Shown here: positions 33,989 through 43,849 of the stretch, in pieces | How the letters are laid out: each line of letters begins with the position of its first letter | How positions within the stretch are numbered: position 1 is the stretch's first letter | Origin: Nitrospinaceae bacterium | GTDB lineage: Bacteria; Nitrospinota; Nitrospinia; Nitrospinales; Nitrospinaceae | Assembly: GCA_029261535.1 (NCBI GenBank) | Contig: JAJDBF010000049.1 | Location: forward strand, 1 to 59,115 | Direction: 5' to 3' | Length of the DNA stretch: 59,115 nt | Program-made: the position numbers and the translations under genes | The notes under the pieces: generated by a model | What the model was told of the DNA's origin: nothing | The model's input: the letters and a program-made list of their open reading frames with translations, nothing else | Databases searched by the model: none

Positions 33989-35818
33989 TCAAATATTTTT
34001 GGAGATTTTTGAGGCCAGAGGCCGGGGAATGCCAGGGGCCTCGGCGATCTCCTCCTCGGTCGCCTGTTTGATGGCCTCCAGACTTCCAAAATGCTTGAGC
34101 AGAGCCAGTCGGCGTTTTTTGCCCACACCGGGAATCGCCTCCAGAGGGGAGGCCAGGCTATTTTTGCCGCGCAGTTTGCGGTGAAATTCGATGGCGAACC
34201 GGTGCGATTCGTCCCGCACCCTTTGCAACAGGAAACGCGATGGAGAATTCTCCTTGAACCATGCAGGTTCCGCACGCCCCGGTAAAAACACTTCATCGGT
34301 TTCGACCTTGTGGCGAAACTTTCCTTTGGCGATGCAGGCAAGATCCACCCTGTGTTCGATGTCGAGAGCTTCCAGCACTTTGAACGCGGTGGTGAGATGG
34401 CCTTTGCCGCCATCGATCACCACCAGATCCGGCAGAGGCCGTTCTTCATCAATGAGCCGCATATAACGACGAGTCAACACTTCACTCAACATGGCGTAGT
34501 CGTCGATCCCTTCCACCGTTTTTATTTTAAAGCGGCGGTACTCTTTTTTCTCCGGACGCGCATGCTCGAAACGCACCATCGATCCGACCGCCTGCTGTCC
34601 CATGGTGTTGGAAATATCGAACCCTTCAATCACACGCGGAAAATTTCGCAGACCTAACGCCTCCTGCAATTCTTCCAGACTGCGTGTCGCAACGTCGCCT
34701 TTATCGCGCTCGGCGCGAACGGCGAAGCGCGCATTCTCTTCTGCCATGCGGACAAGGTCCCGCTTCTGCCCACGCAGTGGGGTCTCGACATGCACCCGAC
34801 TGCCGCGTTTTTCCGACAACCATTGCTCGATCAGGTCGGCATCTTCAACCACGGCTGACAGCAGAATATCTTGCGGCAGGACCGGCTCATCCAGATAATA
34901 CTGTTTGAGAAAACAACCGATGGTCTCGGCATCGGCCTCATCAGCATTTTGCATCTTGAACGATTTCTCCGCAACCATCTTGCCGCTTCGGATGATGAGC
35001 ATCTGAACCACGGCGAGTCCCCGGTCGCGATGACAGGCGATCACATCCTGATTCACAAGCGTAGTGGAAATGATTTTCTGTTTTTTCAAAACCGTTTTGA
35101 CAGCGTCGATTTTATCGCGGAACGCGCCTGCTTCTTCATAACGCATATCAAGCGAGGCGTGTTCCATCTTCTCCTTGAGGCGGTCCATGAGGTCGTTGTT
35201 CTTTCCTTTTAAAAACAGGGCCACCTCCTGCACCACCTTCTGATAATCCGGCGGGGCCACTTCACCGGCACAAGGGGCGAGGCAACGCCCCATCTGGAAG
35301 TTCAGGCAGGGCCTGCGTTTAGCGGTGCCATCCAGCGGGTCTACACTTTGCCGGAGAGGAAAAATCTTGTAGATCAGGCGGATGGTTTCGCGCACCTCGC
35401 GTACCATGGTGTAAGGGCCGAAGTAAGTCGCTCCGTCCTTCTTCACCCGGCGCACCACCTCCAGCCTCGGAAACATTTCCTGAGTGGTCAGACGTAGATA
35501 AGGATAGTGTTTATCGTCCTTGAGTAAAACGTTGTAACGCGGCTGATGCTTTTTGATGAAATTGCATTCAAGGATCAACGCCTCCTGCTCGGTTTTGGTG
35601 GTGAGAAAGCGGATGTCCTCAATCTTCGGCACCAGTATTCGAGTGCGCGGCGCATGGTTCACCGACTTCTGAAAGTACGACCGCACCCGGTTGTAAAGTA
35701 CCTTGGCCTTACCTATGTACAGAATCTCACCCTTCCTGCCTTTCATGATGTAGATGCCGGGAAGTTTGGGAGCCTGCTCCAGCAGGTCGTTTATTTTTTT
35801 GTCGCGAGCCTTGGTCAT
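33989..35818 (-). CDS. uvrC: Excinuclease ABC subunit C
   Basis: 609 residues from the ATG at 35818 (the frame continues to 35887 through repeat sequence). N-terminal GIY-YIG nuclease (LPGIYIMKGRKGEILYIGKAKVLYNRVRSYF) makes the 3' incision. A UVR motif (about 200-235) contacts UvrB. The central RNase H-like domain (IEGFDISNTMGQQAVGSMVRF, VIDGGKGHL) makes the 5' incision. The C-terminal helix-hairpin-helix pair (AIPGVGKKRRLALLKHFGSLEAIKQA) binds DNA. Nucleotide excision repair. Confidence 0.97.
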   Translation of the reverse strand: MTKARDKKINDLLEQAPKLPGIYIMKGRKGEILYIGKAKVLYNRVRSYFQKSVNHAPRTRILVPKIEDIRFLTTKTEQEALILECNFIKKHQPRYNVLLKDDKHYPYLRLTTQEMFPRLEVVRRVKKDGATYFGPYTMVREVRETIRLIYKIFPLRQSVDPLDGTAKRRPCLNFQMGRCLAPCAGEVAPPDYQKVVQEVALFLKGKNNDLMDRLKEKMEHASLDMRYEEAGAFRDKIDAVKTVLKKQKIISTTLVNQDVIACHRDRGLAVVQMLIIRSGKMVAEKSFKMQNADEADAETIGCFLKQYYLDEPVLPQDILLSAVVEDADLIEQWLSEKRGSRVHVETPLRGQKRDLVRMAEENARFAVRAERDKGDVATRSLEELQEALGLRNFPRVIEGFDISNTMGQQAVGSMVRFEHARPEKKEYRRFKIKTVEGIDDYAMLSEVLTRRYMRLIDEERPLPDLVVIDGGKGHLTTAFKVLEALDIEHRVDLACIAKGKFRHKVETDEVFLPGRAEPAWFKENSPSRFLLQRVRDESHRFAIEFHRKLRGKNSLASPLEAIPGVGKKRRLALLKHFGSLEAIKQATEEEIAEAPGIPRPLASKISKNI

Positions 35819-36085
35819 AATTTTATTTTTTGCAGGTGCTTGGCGCACGGGTCCTCCGTGGTCAGCCAGCGGAAAACATTCTGCCATGCGCCTGAAAAAA
35901 GTTGAACGCGCAAAGTAGATTCAGCCCGTTAGCCCTCCGCATTCAAGAACGCGAATAGCGTTTCTTGAACAGGTCTGGAGGAGGGATGTATTAAAATCCC
36001 AGTGATATTTCTCGACGTGTTGTCCATCGCCCCACCGCGAGGTGGTGGTTGCCCTCGTCAAGTTTCCTCTTTATACTACCGCACC
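35819..36085. repeat. Repeat cluster between uvrC and the NSS transporter
   Basis: Contains the framework word ACATTCTGCCATGCGC, the 28-bp TTCAAGAA...TTCTTGAA palindrome (35942-35969, identical to 28925-28952), the TATTAAAATCCCAGTGATAT module and a CCACC-GCGA-GGTGG hairpin (36032-36045), 40 bases before the transporter ATG. Confidence 0.82.
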
Positions 36086-37438
36086 ATGAAAGCTGATTCT
36101 GGAAATAAACGCGGATTGTGGGGCAGTCGACTGGGGTTCATCCTGGCGGCATCCGGCTCTGCCGTGGGCCTGGGCAATGTCTGGAAATTCCCTTACGTCA
36201 CCGGTCAAAATGGCGGCGGCGCATTTGTTCTGATCTACCTGATCTGCATCGCGGTGGTGGGCTTGCCGATCATGCTGGCAGAGTTCACAATCGGGCGACG
36301 CACCGGGCTCAACCCGGTGGGTGCCTTCCGAAAGCTCGCACCCGGAACCCCGTGGGTTGCCATCGGTTTCATGGGCGTGCTCGCCGGATTCCTCATCCTT
36401 TCCTTTTATGCGGTGGTCGGTGGATGGACCCTCGCCTACGCCGCCAAAGCACTCACCAGCAATATTTCTTTTTTTTCATCGCCGGATGTAGCTGGTGAAT
36501 TCTTTGGGAACTTTATTTCAGACACGCCCATGGTCCTGTTCTACCACACGGTTTTTATGGGACTGACCATCGCCATCGTACTGCGAGGCATTCACGGCGG
36601 AATCGAAAAAGCCTGTAACATTTTGATGCCGACCCTTGTGATCATGCTTTTACTTTTGATGATCCGGTCGTTGACACTCGAGGGTGCCATGGCAGGAGTT
36701 GATTTTTACCTGTCGCCGGACTTCAGCAAGATCAATGGTTCGGTGATTCTGCTGGCCATGGGGCAGGCGTTTTTCTCGCTCAGCCTCGGCATGGGTTGCC
36801 TCATCACTTACGCCAGTTACCTGCCGCCGGAAGAGAACCTCACTTCCGCCACGGTGTACGTTGTCCTGTTCGACACTTTCATTGCGCTGTTGATGGGGAT
36901 GGTGATTTTCCCCGCAGTGTTCGCCGTCGGCATGCAACCCACCGAAGGCCCAAGCCTGGTGTTCACCGTTTTGCCAACCGTGTTCGCGAAAATGCCGATG
37001 GGCGGCCTGGCGGCGATCGTATTTTTTATCCTGCTGGCAATCGCGGCCCTGACCTCCGCCATCTCTTTGCTGGAAGCGGTGGTCGCTTTTTTCATCGACC
37101 AGTTCGGCTGGGATCGCAAAAAAGCGGTGTGGGCCATGGGCGCTTCTATTTATCTATTCGGCATTCCTTCCGGACTTTCCTTTGGATTGTGGAGCGACTT
37201 TACCTTGTTCGGAAAAACCTTTTTCGATCTGGCCGACAACATCGCATCCAATTATTTACTGCCCCTCGGCGGCATGCTGACAGCGGTTTTCGTTGGCTGG
37301 TGGTGGGGCACCGATCAGGCGCACAAGGAAATTGAACGCCATGAGACCACCTTCCACTGGGGAAAAGCCTGGGGATTTTTAATCAAATACGTCAGCCCTA
37401 TCGCCGTGCTGTTCGTCTTCCTCGGCAGATTTTTCTAA
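36086..37438 (+). CDS. Sodium-dependent neurotransmitter-symporter (SLC6/NSS, LeuT-like) transporter
   Basis: 450 residues from the ATG at 36086 (the frame reaches 36002 through repeat sequence). LeuT-fold hallmarks: WGSRLGFILAASGSAVGLGNVWKFPYVTGQNGGGAF (TM1, with the unwound substrate/Na+ site), MLAEFTIGRRTG, and FFSLSLGMGCLITYASYLP (TM6). About 11-12 membrane helices. Imports amino acids or related amines with Na+. The specific substrate cannot be read. Inner membrane. It has no partner gene. Confidence 0.93.
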   Translation: MKADSGNKRGLWGSRLGFILAASGSAVGLGNVWKFPYVTGQNGGGAFVLIYLICIAVVGLPIMLAEFTIGRRTGLNPVGAFRKLAPGTPWVAIGFMGVLAGFLILSFYAVVGGWTLAYAAKALTSNISFFSSPDVAGEFFGNFISDTPMVLFYHTVFMGLTIAIVLRGIHGGIEKACNILMPTLVIMLLLLMIRSLTLEGAMAGVDFYLSPDFSKINGSVILLAMGQAFFSLSLGMGCLITYASYLPPEENLTSATVYVVLFDTFIALLMGMVIFPAVFAVGMQPTEGPSLVFTVLPTVFAKMPMGGLAAIVFFILLAIAALTSAISLLEAVVAFFIDQFGWDRKKAVWAMGASIYLFGIPSGLSFGLWSDFTLFGKTFFDLADNIASNYLLPLGGMLTAVFVGWWWGTDQAHKEIERHETTFHWGKAWGFLIKYVSPIAVLFVFLGRFF

Positions 37439-37471
37439 AGCCAACACTTCAGGAAAAGTATAAGAGACGGG

Positions 37472-38563
37472 TCAGACCGGGCGAATTTCGCTACCGACAG
37501 CCTTTAGGTTTTTCTGGGGGACGAGGACGGACTTGCCGTCTCCGGATTCAATACGACCGATGATTTGCGCCGGGTGCGCAAATGTTCCGCAAATGTTGAT
37601 GACGGTTTGGGCGGAGGCTTCATCATCGACCACCACCACAAAACCAGTGCCCATATTGAAGACTTCATACATCTCGGCATCGCTGATCTTGCCACGCTCC
37701 TGAATCAGTTGAAACACACCTGAAGGTTCCGGCAGTTTATCCAACACAAATTGAACGCCATCGGCACTGACCCGGTTGAGGTTGCTCAAGCCGCCGCCGG
37801 TGATATGCACCATGGCGCGAACCTTGATATCCGTTTTCCACAACGCCAGCATGTCCTGCACATAAATACAGGTGGGCACCAGCAGTTCATCGCCCAGAGT
37901 TTTTCCGAGCGCGCTCTCCATTTTGCCCGCGTTCTGTTTTTGCTCCTCAAGCGTCTCGCCGAGCAACACCCGCCGCGCCAGCGTCAGGCCGTTGGAATGC
38001 ACGCCGCTGGACGCGATGCCCACGACGACCTGACCGGGTTTCACATCCTGCCCGGTGTTGACGTTTGCAAGGGACACCAATCCCACCGCACTGCCGATGA
38101 GGTCGATGCCGTTGACGATCTCTTTCACCTGCGAAATTTCTCCGCCGGAAATACTGACCCGCCCTTGACGCGCGCCTTCTTTCAGGCCGATGGCGAGTTC
38201 TTCGAAGATGCGCGGGTCGGTGTGGGAACAAGCGATGTAGTCGACCATGCTGACCGGCACCGCACCGAGGCAGATAAGATCGTTCACGTTCATCGCAATG
38301 CAGTCGATGCCAAGCGTGTCGTAGCGGTCGACCAGTTCGGCAACGATCACCTTGGTGCCCACGCCATCGGTGCAGAAGGCGAGCCCCTGCCCACCGCCGA
38401 TGTCGATCACATTGGCGAAATAGCCGAGGTCGAGCGCAACCGGGAAGTCCGGATTGAAGCCACGCGTCGCCGGGATGTGGCGCTTGATCGCATCGAGTGC
38501 CGTTTCCGCACCCTGAGTGCTGACACCGCTTTTTTCGTATTGAGAAGAGTTGTCCGGGGCCAT
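37472..38563 (-). CDS. purM: Phosphoribosylformylglycinamidine cyclo-ligase (AIR synthetase)
   Basis: 363 residues. PurM/AIRS fold: VIDIGGGQGLAFCTDGVGTKVIVAELVDRYDTLGIDCIAMNVNDLICLGA is the nearly invariant active-site region (here FCTDGVGTK), followed by VSISGGEISQV, SSGVHSNGLTLARRV and HITGGGLSNLNR. Fifth step of purine synthesis, forming the imidazole ring with ATP. No other pur genes are in the window. Confidence 0.96.
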   Translation of the reverse strand: MAPDNSSQYEKSGVSTQGAETALDAIKRHIPATRGFNPDFPVALDLGYFANVIDIGGGQGLAFCTDGVGTKVIVAELVDRYDTLGIDCIAMNVNDLICLGAVPVSMVDYIACSHTDPRIFEELAIGLKEGARQGRVSISGGEISQVKEIVNGIDLIGSAVGLVSLANVNTGQDVKPGQVVVGIASSGVHSNGLTLARRVLLGETLEEQKQNAGKMESALGKTLGDELLVPTCIYVQDMLALWKTDIKVRAMVHITGGGLSNLNRVSADGVQFVLDKLPEPSGVFQLIQERGKISDAEMYEVFNMGTGFVVVVDDEASAQTVINICGTFAHPAQIIGRIESGDGKSVLVPQKNLKAVGSEIRPV

Positions 38564-38625
38564 CTGCCTACAAAGTTAAAGGGACAAAATTCGCGGAAAA
38601 ACTGGAAGGGATGCAGTGTAGCATT

Positions 38626-40107
38626 TTAGCCGGGGATGTTGGAAATTTTTAGAATATAGGGGCCAGACGTGCATACCAGCAGGTTCAATGCCAACCCCCA
38701 GAGCCCGGAGTGAAAACCCCAGAAGGTGCTGTAGCCCGCCCAAATCAAGCCCAACGCCACGGCGACTCCTGCAATCAACCCGGTCAACACGGCACTCGAT
38801 TTCAGGTTCCGCCAATGCACGCCCAGGAAAAATGCCGGGACACATTGAATGAGCAAATCAAATTTTATTTTGAGGAGCTGAATGAGGGTGCCTTCATAAG
38901 TCAACGCCAGCCAGACGATGGGGATCATCATCACAACGGTGACCCAGCGTCCGAGGCGCGTCAACTGCTGTTGGCTGGCATCTGGCTGGATAAATCGACT
39001 GTAAAAATCGCGCGTCACCATGGAGCTGATCGACAGCAAAGCGGAATCAGCCGTCGACATCACCGCGGCGAGTATCGCGGCAAACAAAATCACCACCAGC
39101 CAGTAGCCGAAGGATGAGGCCTGCATCACCTCGAAACACAATTGCGTCAGCGCCGTCTCGGAAGGCACAGTAACGGACGACAAACCGCCACCAAGGTCCG
39201 GTCGATGTGCGGCCATCAACACGCCAACGGTCACGGCTATCAGCGCGGTGATGAGCGGCATGAACCCCATCAAGGCCAGCGACCGGCGTAACGTGTCTGA
39301 GTTTTTCGCGGCATACAGGCGTTGAATCGCCTGCGGATAAATCGCCCCGCCAAGCCCGACCAGCAGGATAAAACTGAGCCAGGTGCGGACACCTTCGGTA
39401 TCCGGCGGCATGATCTTGGGCCGGGTCTCAGGGCTTTCAGCCAACGTGCGAATGGCGGAAGGCAAATCACCGAGATGCCCGAACGCCATGAAAAGTAGCA
39501 AGGCGAATCCGACCATCAAAATACCGCCCTGCATTACATCTGTCCAGGCCACACTGCGCATCCCACCGAGAGATTCGTAAACCAGCATGATGAAGGCGAG
39601 CCCGACAACGCCAACCCACATCGGGACGCGACCCTGAGAGATTCCTTCAAACGCGGTGCCGAGGGTTTTCATCTGCGCCAGGGTAAAATTGCACAGGACG
39701 TAGATCATGATGAGGGTCACGGCGATACGGAGCGCCGGACTCTGAAAGCGTTGCTCGATGTAATCACCGGGCGTGATGAATGCGTGCGCCCGGCTCTGCT
39801 TGTAAAGTTTTGGCGCAAGCAGGAGATAGGCCAGCACGATGGCGGTCATGAAGGGCACACACACGAGGAAACCGAGTCCCTGCCGGTAAGCCGCGCCGGA
39901 GAAACCGAACAGCGTGTTGCCGCTGTACTGCGTGGCGTAGAGGGTGAGGAACAACACGACGAGCCCCATACTGCGTCCGCCGAGATAAAAGTCGCCAAGA
40001 CTTTCTTCGCGCCGACTGCGGTAGGCCATCGCACCGATGATGAGCAGTCCGCAAAGATAAAGCGCGACGACCCAAAGAGCACCGGGGCCGAAGGGTAGCT
40101 CAGTCAA
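38626..40107 (-). CDS. Sodium:solute symporter (SSS family)
   Basis: 493 residues from the TTG at 40107, which has AAGGA 10 bases upstream and overlaps the DUF3311-like stop by 8 bases; the open frame to 40218 lies over that gene. Some 13 membrane helices with LeuT-like SSS motifs: REESLGDFYLGGRSMG, YATQYSGNTLFGFSGAAYRQG, and ILAAVMSTADSALLSISSMVTRDFY. The family takes up sugars, carboxylates, proline or pantothenate with Na+. Pairing with a small DUF3311 protein is typical of putative carboxylate/pantothenate-type symporters. Confidence 0.93.
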   Translation of the reverse strand: MTELPFGPGALWVVALYLCGLLIIGAMAYRSRREESLGDFYLGGRSMGLVVLFLTLYATQYSGNTLFGFSGAAYRQGLGFLVCVPFMTAIVLAYLLLAPKLYKQSRAHAFITPGDYIEQRFQSPALRIAVTLIMIYVLCNFTLAQMKTLGTAFEGISQGRVPMWVGVVGLAFIMLVYESLGGMRSVAWTDVMQGGILMVGFALLLFMAFGHLGDLPSAIRTLAESPETRPKIMPPDTEGVRTWLSFILLVGLGGAIYPQAIQRLYAAKNSDTLRRSLALMGFMPLITALIAVTVGVLMAAHRPDLGGGLSSVTVPSETALTQLCFEVMQASSFGYWLVVILFAAILAAVMSTADSALLSISSMVTRDFYSRFIQPDASQQQLTRLGRWVTVVMMIPIVWLALTYEGTLIQLLKIKFDLLIQCVPAFFLGVHWRNLKSSAVLTGLIAGVAVALGLIWAGYSTFWGFHSGLWGLALNLLVCTSGPYILKISNIPG

Positions 40108-40297
40108 CGGAGCCAGTTCCTTCAAGATCGCGCCAGCGAAAGAGTGCGATGTACGCGATCCAGCAGGAAGTGGCCGCGCAAGCAAAAACACACAGCACCG
40201 CCCACGCAGGCAGACCAAACCACAAACCGTCCACCGGCCAGATGGGAAGCATCGCGAGAAGAAAGAAGAGAAAGCTTAAGGGGAGAAAATATTTCAC
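40100..40297 (-). CDS. DUF3311-like small membrane protein
   Basis: 65 residues, GTG start. Two hydrophobic helices with PIWPVDGLWFGLPAWAVLC between them, the pattern of DUF3311 proteins that precede SSS symporters and are thought to assist them. The stop overlaps the symporter start by 8 bases, indicating coupled translation. Confidence 0.75.
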   Translation of the reverse strand: MKYFLPLSFLFFLLAMLPIWPVDGLWFGLPAWAVLCVFACAATSCWIAYIALFRWRDLEGTGSVD

Positions 40298-40321
40298 TAA
40301 TGCATTTCCAAGGCAATTAGG

Positions 40322-41764
40322 CTATTGAGGCTGGTCATCGTCCTGAATATATAATTTCCGCAACGTGCCATCCGGGTTGACCCAAGCGGCCCATTTGCCA
40401 GCCGGAAGGTTTTTACCTTTTAAACTTTTCACAAAAGGGACTTCAGCGGGCAAACCCACTTCGACATCAAATCTTGAAACAAACGAACTCCAAGAGTAAA
40501 GCAACATTGAACTATCCTCAAACAAATACCAGGACGTTTCTTTTTCTCTTTGAGAAAATAAACTCCCTTTTGACCCATTGTATAAAATAATGGGAATGGC
40601 CTTTTTCAAGAAGGGTTTTATATCGCTCCTTAATCCTTCAACAGGTGATTTTTGTTTCAACACAAAAAAATTTTCGACATAAATACCACGTACCCATTCA
40701 CGCTTCCCCTCAAATTCAGATGATAACCATGGAACATTCCGAATCCGGCTGGTCAAATCAATCAAACTTGAGATATAAACCTTTAGCTTGTCTTCATCAA
40801 AAGCTTTTAATTCCTTCGATGCCCTTAAATAAATTTGAGGAAAAATCCCTTTTGGCGAAACACCGGCTCTCCAATTAAATGTTCCATCACCTTCATATAC
40901 CCTGCTCCACCCCATATTAAAGTGGCTAACAAGGAACGAGTAGAGTTTGCCTAGTCGTTGAATTGAATGGCGACGGTCTATTTCTCTATTTACCTCTTCA
41001 TAGGGTCCCATAAACATTGAATCGAACATAAGTTCGTAAGGATCCATTTTCAGCCTGCTTTTAAAACCGGATAAAGAAACAACCTTACGTTTTCGTTGGT
41101 CAACTTCAACAGATATGCTATCAGGAATCATTTCATATAAAGCTATTGGAATATCTGGTTTGTAAGTTAAATGTTCCTTTCCATCTATGTGGATTCGCCA
41201 TGGGATCATGAAAACTTGTTGAATCCCAGAGGTGAGCGTCACTACTTTTCCCTTCTTATCCTTGACTGTTATTTTAAAAAAGGGAGAATCATCCGACCAA
41301 CCCCTGAAATAATACCTCTCAAAGAAATTTTCAACCCATTCTAGGTCGGAATAGATATCCAGAAATACTTTATGTAGTAGTTTTTTATTGCAGTAAGGCC
41401 GCTTCCCTTGGCAACTCAGCCCTTTAAGTTTCTTCAATTCTTTTTCCGCATTCGCTTTTAATTTTTTTGGATCAATTCCCAATAGAGAAATATTCAAGTG
41501 GTCGAGAGGCGGTTGTTTGATAGCTTTAAGAAGGGCTTCTATCTTTTTAATTTCTACAATTGAGGAACAATCTTTTAGGCTGCCGGGCCCACACATTGCA
41601 AAGTGATCACCCAGGTTTTTAATAATAAAATCTCTGTCAGTATAAACAGCCTCCCAGGTATGGGTTATTTCTCTGGTATCAATTCTAATTTCGTCAATAT
41701 TGGAAGCATCAGTGAAGCCGGAGAGCAGAACCCATATGAATACCAATAGAAAAAGACGGACCAC
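40322..41764 (-). CDS. Large exported protein of unknown function, AT-rich
   Basis: 480 residues from the GTG at 41764, chosen over the TTG at 41779 because GGAGGG lies 8 bases upstream. Signal peptide VRLFLLVFIWVLLSGFTDA. The mature chain has an early cysteine pair region (FAMCGPGSLKDCSS, LSCQGKRPYCNKK), then mixed alpha/beta with IYSDLEWVENFFERYYFRGWSDDSPFF and a C-terminal LPAGKWAAWVNPDGTLRKLYIQDDD. No family was recognised. Codon use is clearly more AT-rich than gdhA and the symporter on either side, suggesting transfer or relaxed selection. Confidence 0.72.
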   Translation of the reverse strand: MVRLFLLVFIWVLLSGFTDASNIDEIRIDTREITHTWEAVYTDRDFIIKNLGDHFAMCGPGSLKDCSSIVEIKKIEALLKAIKQPPLDHLNISLLGIDPKKLKANAEKELKKLKGLSCQGKRPYCNKKLLHKVFLDIYSDLEWVENFFERYYFRGWSDDSPFFKITVKDKKGKVVTLTSGIQQVFMIPWRIHIDGKEHLTYKPDIPIALYEMIPDSISVEVDQRKRKVVSLSGFKSRLKMDPYELMFDSMFMGPYEEVNREIDRRHSIQRLGKLYSFLVSHFNMGWSRVYEGDGTFNWRAGVSPKGIFPQIYLRASKELKAFDEDKLKVYISSLIDLTSRIRNVPWLSSEFEGKREWVRGIYVENFFVLKQKSPVEGLRSDIKPFLKKAIPIILYNGSKGSLFSQREKETSWYLFEDSSMLLYSWSSFVSRFDVEVGLPAEVPFVKSLKGKNLPAGKWAAWVNPDGTLRKLYIQDDDQPQ

Positions 41765-41805
41765 AGCCTTTCCCTCCAAAAAACATTATCTAATAAAATA
41801 AAACC

Positions 41806-43227
41806 CTACGGGTACACGCCCATTTCCAGATAGCTGGTGGCGATTTTTTCAATCGACAGTGCCATCGCCGCGATGCGGTACGAGTGCACCTTGTCGTTCG
41901 TCCAGTAAAACTCGCGCATGCTCTGAAACGCTTCGCGCATGGAATCGTCGAGGCCGGATCGCACAAGCTCCAGTTCGCTCGCGCCCTGTCGCAGTTTTGC
42001 TTTGAGACTATCCGGGACTTTGCCGCCGGATTTTTCAATCGCCTGTATCAATAAATCGTTCTGACTTTCTTCCCAGCGCCGCGTCATGCGACCAAAGCGG
42101 ATATGCGACAGGTTTTTGATCCACTCGAAATAGGACACCACCACCCCGCCCGCGTTCATATAAATATCGGGGATCATCACAGTGCCTTTTTCGCGCAGGA
42201 TCATTTCACCGTCAAACGTGACCGGACCATTCGCCGCTTCCGCGATCAATTTTGCTTTTATATGAGTGGCGTTGCGCGCATTGATGACACCTTCCATGGC
42301 CGCCGGGATGATGATGTCGCATTCCTGCTCAAGCACTTTGGCCCCTTCATCAACGAACGTGCCCTTCGGATACCCTCTCAAGCCACCGATGTTCTTCTTA
42401 TATTCCGCCACGTCCTCAATATCGAATCCGTCCGGATTGGTGATCGCGCCGTCCCACTCGATCAACCCAATTATTTTTGCGCCGTCTTCTTCCTGTAAAA
42501 TTTTTGCTGTGTGATAGCCGACATTCCCGAGGCCCTGCACGATCACCCGCTTGCCTTCAAGACTGCCTTCCAGTCCGGCTTCTTTAACATCTTCCGGGTG
42601 GCGGAAAAATTCGCGCAGACCAAACACGACCCCGCGACCAGTCGCCTCCGTCCGGCCCCGGATGCCGCCTTGCGACACGGGTTTCCCGGTGACGCAACCG
42701 AGATGATTCACATCACCGGTTTTTTGCGCGGCGTAGGTGCTGGCGATCCACGCCATCTCGCGCGCGCCTGTGCCCATGTCCGGCGCGGGAACATTGATCG
42801 CCGGGTTGATGTAATCCTTGCGGATCAGTTCAAACGCAAACCGACGCGTGATTTTTTCCATGGCTTCTTCATCGTAATCTTTGGGATTGATCACCAGTCC
42901 ACCTTTGGAACCACCGAAGGGAACATTAACCAGCGCGCACTTGTACGACATCAACGCCGCCAGGGCTTCCACTTCATCCTGATTGACCATGGACGAAAAC
43001 CGGATTCCCCCCTTGGCCGGCAATCGGTGATCGCTATGGACCGCACGCCAGCCGATGAAACTTTCCACCTTGCCATTTATCTTTACCGGAAAGCGTACCT
43101 GATACACATTGTTCACGCCTTTGATGTAGTAGCCCAGCCCTTCGGGAATATCCAGCGTGGAGGCGGCGATGTCAAACGTCAGGTTGACGTTTTCACGGAA
43201 ACTTTTCTCTTCATGGGTGCTCGACAT
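41806..43227 (-). CDS. gdhA: Glu/Leu/Phe/Val-family dehydrogenase, probably glutamate dehydrogenase
   Basis: 473 residues, somewhat longer than the usual 420-450. N-terminal dimerisation domain with KGGIRFS and MSYKCALVNVPFGGSKGGL (catalytic lysine region), NVPAPDMGTGAREMAW, then the NAD(P) Rossmann domain with GRGVVFGLREFF and VIVQGLGNVGYHTAKIL. Interconverts glutamate and 2-oxoglutarate plus ammonia. An AGAGGA site precedes the ATG, and TATACT at 43255-43260 (plus-strand AGTATA) may be its -10. Confidence 0.92.
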   Translation of the reverse strand: MSSTHEEKSFRENVNLTFDIAASTLDIPEGLGYYIKGVNNVYQVRFPVKINGKVESFIGWRAVHSDHRLPAKGGIRFSSMVNQDEVEALAALMSYKCALVNVPFGGSKGGLVINPKDYDEEAMEKITRRFAFELIRKDYINPAINVPAPDMGTGAREMAWIASTYAAQKTGDVNHLGCVTGKPVSQGGIRGRTEATGRGVVFGLREFFRHPEDVKEAGLEGSLEGKRVIVQGLGNVGYHTAKILQEEDGAKIIGLIEWDGAITNPDGFDIEDVAEYKKNIGGLRGYPKGTFVDEGAKVLEQECDIIIPAAMEGVINARNATHIKAKLIAEAANGPVTFDGEMILREKGTVMIPDIYMNAGGVVVSYFEWIKNLSHIRFGRMTRRWEESQNDLLIQAIEKSGGKVPDSLKAKLRQGASELELVRSGLDDSMREAFQSMREFYWTNDKVHSYRIAAMALSIEKIATSYLEMGVYP

Positions 43228-43849
43228 AACATTCCTCTCTATTAAATTACCTTCCAGTATAATCTAAAGGAAAAACTCTGAATCCCCTACCTTTTTATAC
43301 TCCTTGCGGGTGCTGGCGCACGGCTAGCGTAAAACGGTTTTGGGTGTTGCCTGGTATTCCCTTTCAAGAAATGCTATTCGCGTTCTTGAATGTAAAGAGG
43401 GACACGGACCTTGCGGTCGGCTATCAGGAAATATTTTGTCATGCGCTCAGAAATTATTGTCTGCTCTTGCAGGGTCAGCCCGTTAGCCCCACCGCGAGGT
43501 GGGTGCTGGCGTGGAGCCTGCCCTGAGCCTGCCGAAGGGGCCAGCAAAGAGCAGGGTGATTTTAATCTTTGGAATGATAGGAAGCGGTTGCCGCCCTTCG
43601 ACAAGCTCAGGATGACAACGGAAAAGCTAAGGTCCAGGGCGAGATTCTTCACCTTCGGCCCAGAATGACATGGCGATATTTTTTTCTGGTTCCATTGCCA
43701 TGCGCTCAGAAATTATTGTCTGCTCTTAAATGGTCCGCTATTAAGAACGCGAATTGCGGCTCTTAACCCACCGGACCTGGCGGTCAGCCAACGGGAAGTA
43801 CATAGCCATGCGCTCAAAGAATATTGACCGCGCAATATAGTTTAGCCAT
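43228..43849. repeat. Long gene-free repeat cluster between gdhA and queG
   Basis: Densest repeat region. It has TTCAAGAA-type palindromes at 43363-43390 and a variant at about 43739-43765; GACC-TTGC-GGTC at 43407-43418; CCACC-GCGA-GGTGG at 43489-43502; two CCTGCCGAAGG/CCTTCGACAAGCTCAGG units (about 43520-43615); a degraded MITE core at about 43625-43675; and GACC-TGGC-GGTC at 43774-43785. The phrase GCGCTCAGAAATTATTGTC occurs twice. No gene is supported. Confidence 0.85.

Noticed and set aside
33919..34413. 165-codon N-terminal extension of the exported-protein gene
   Set aside because: The extension lies on the same strand as the uvrC 3' end in another frame, is basic and low in hydrophobic structure, and the signal peptide starts cleanly at 33918.
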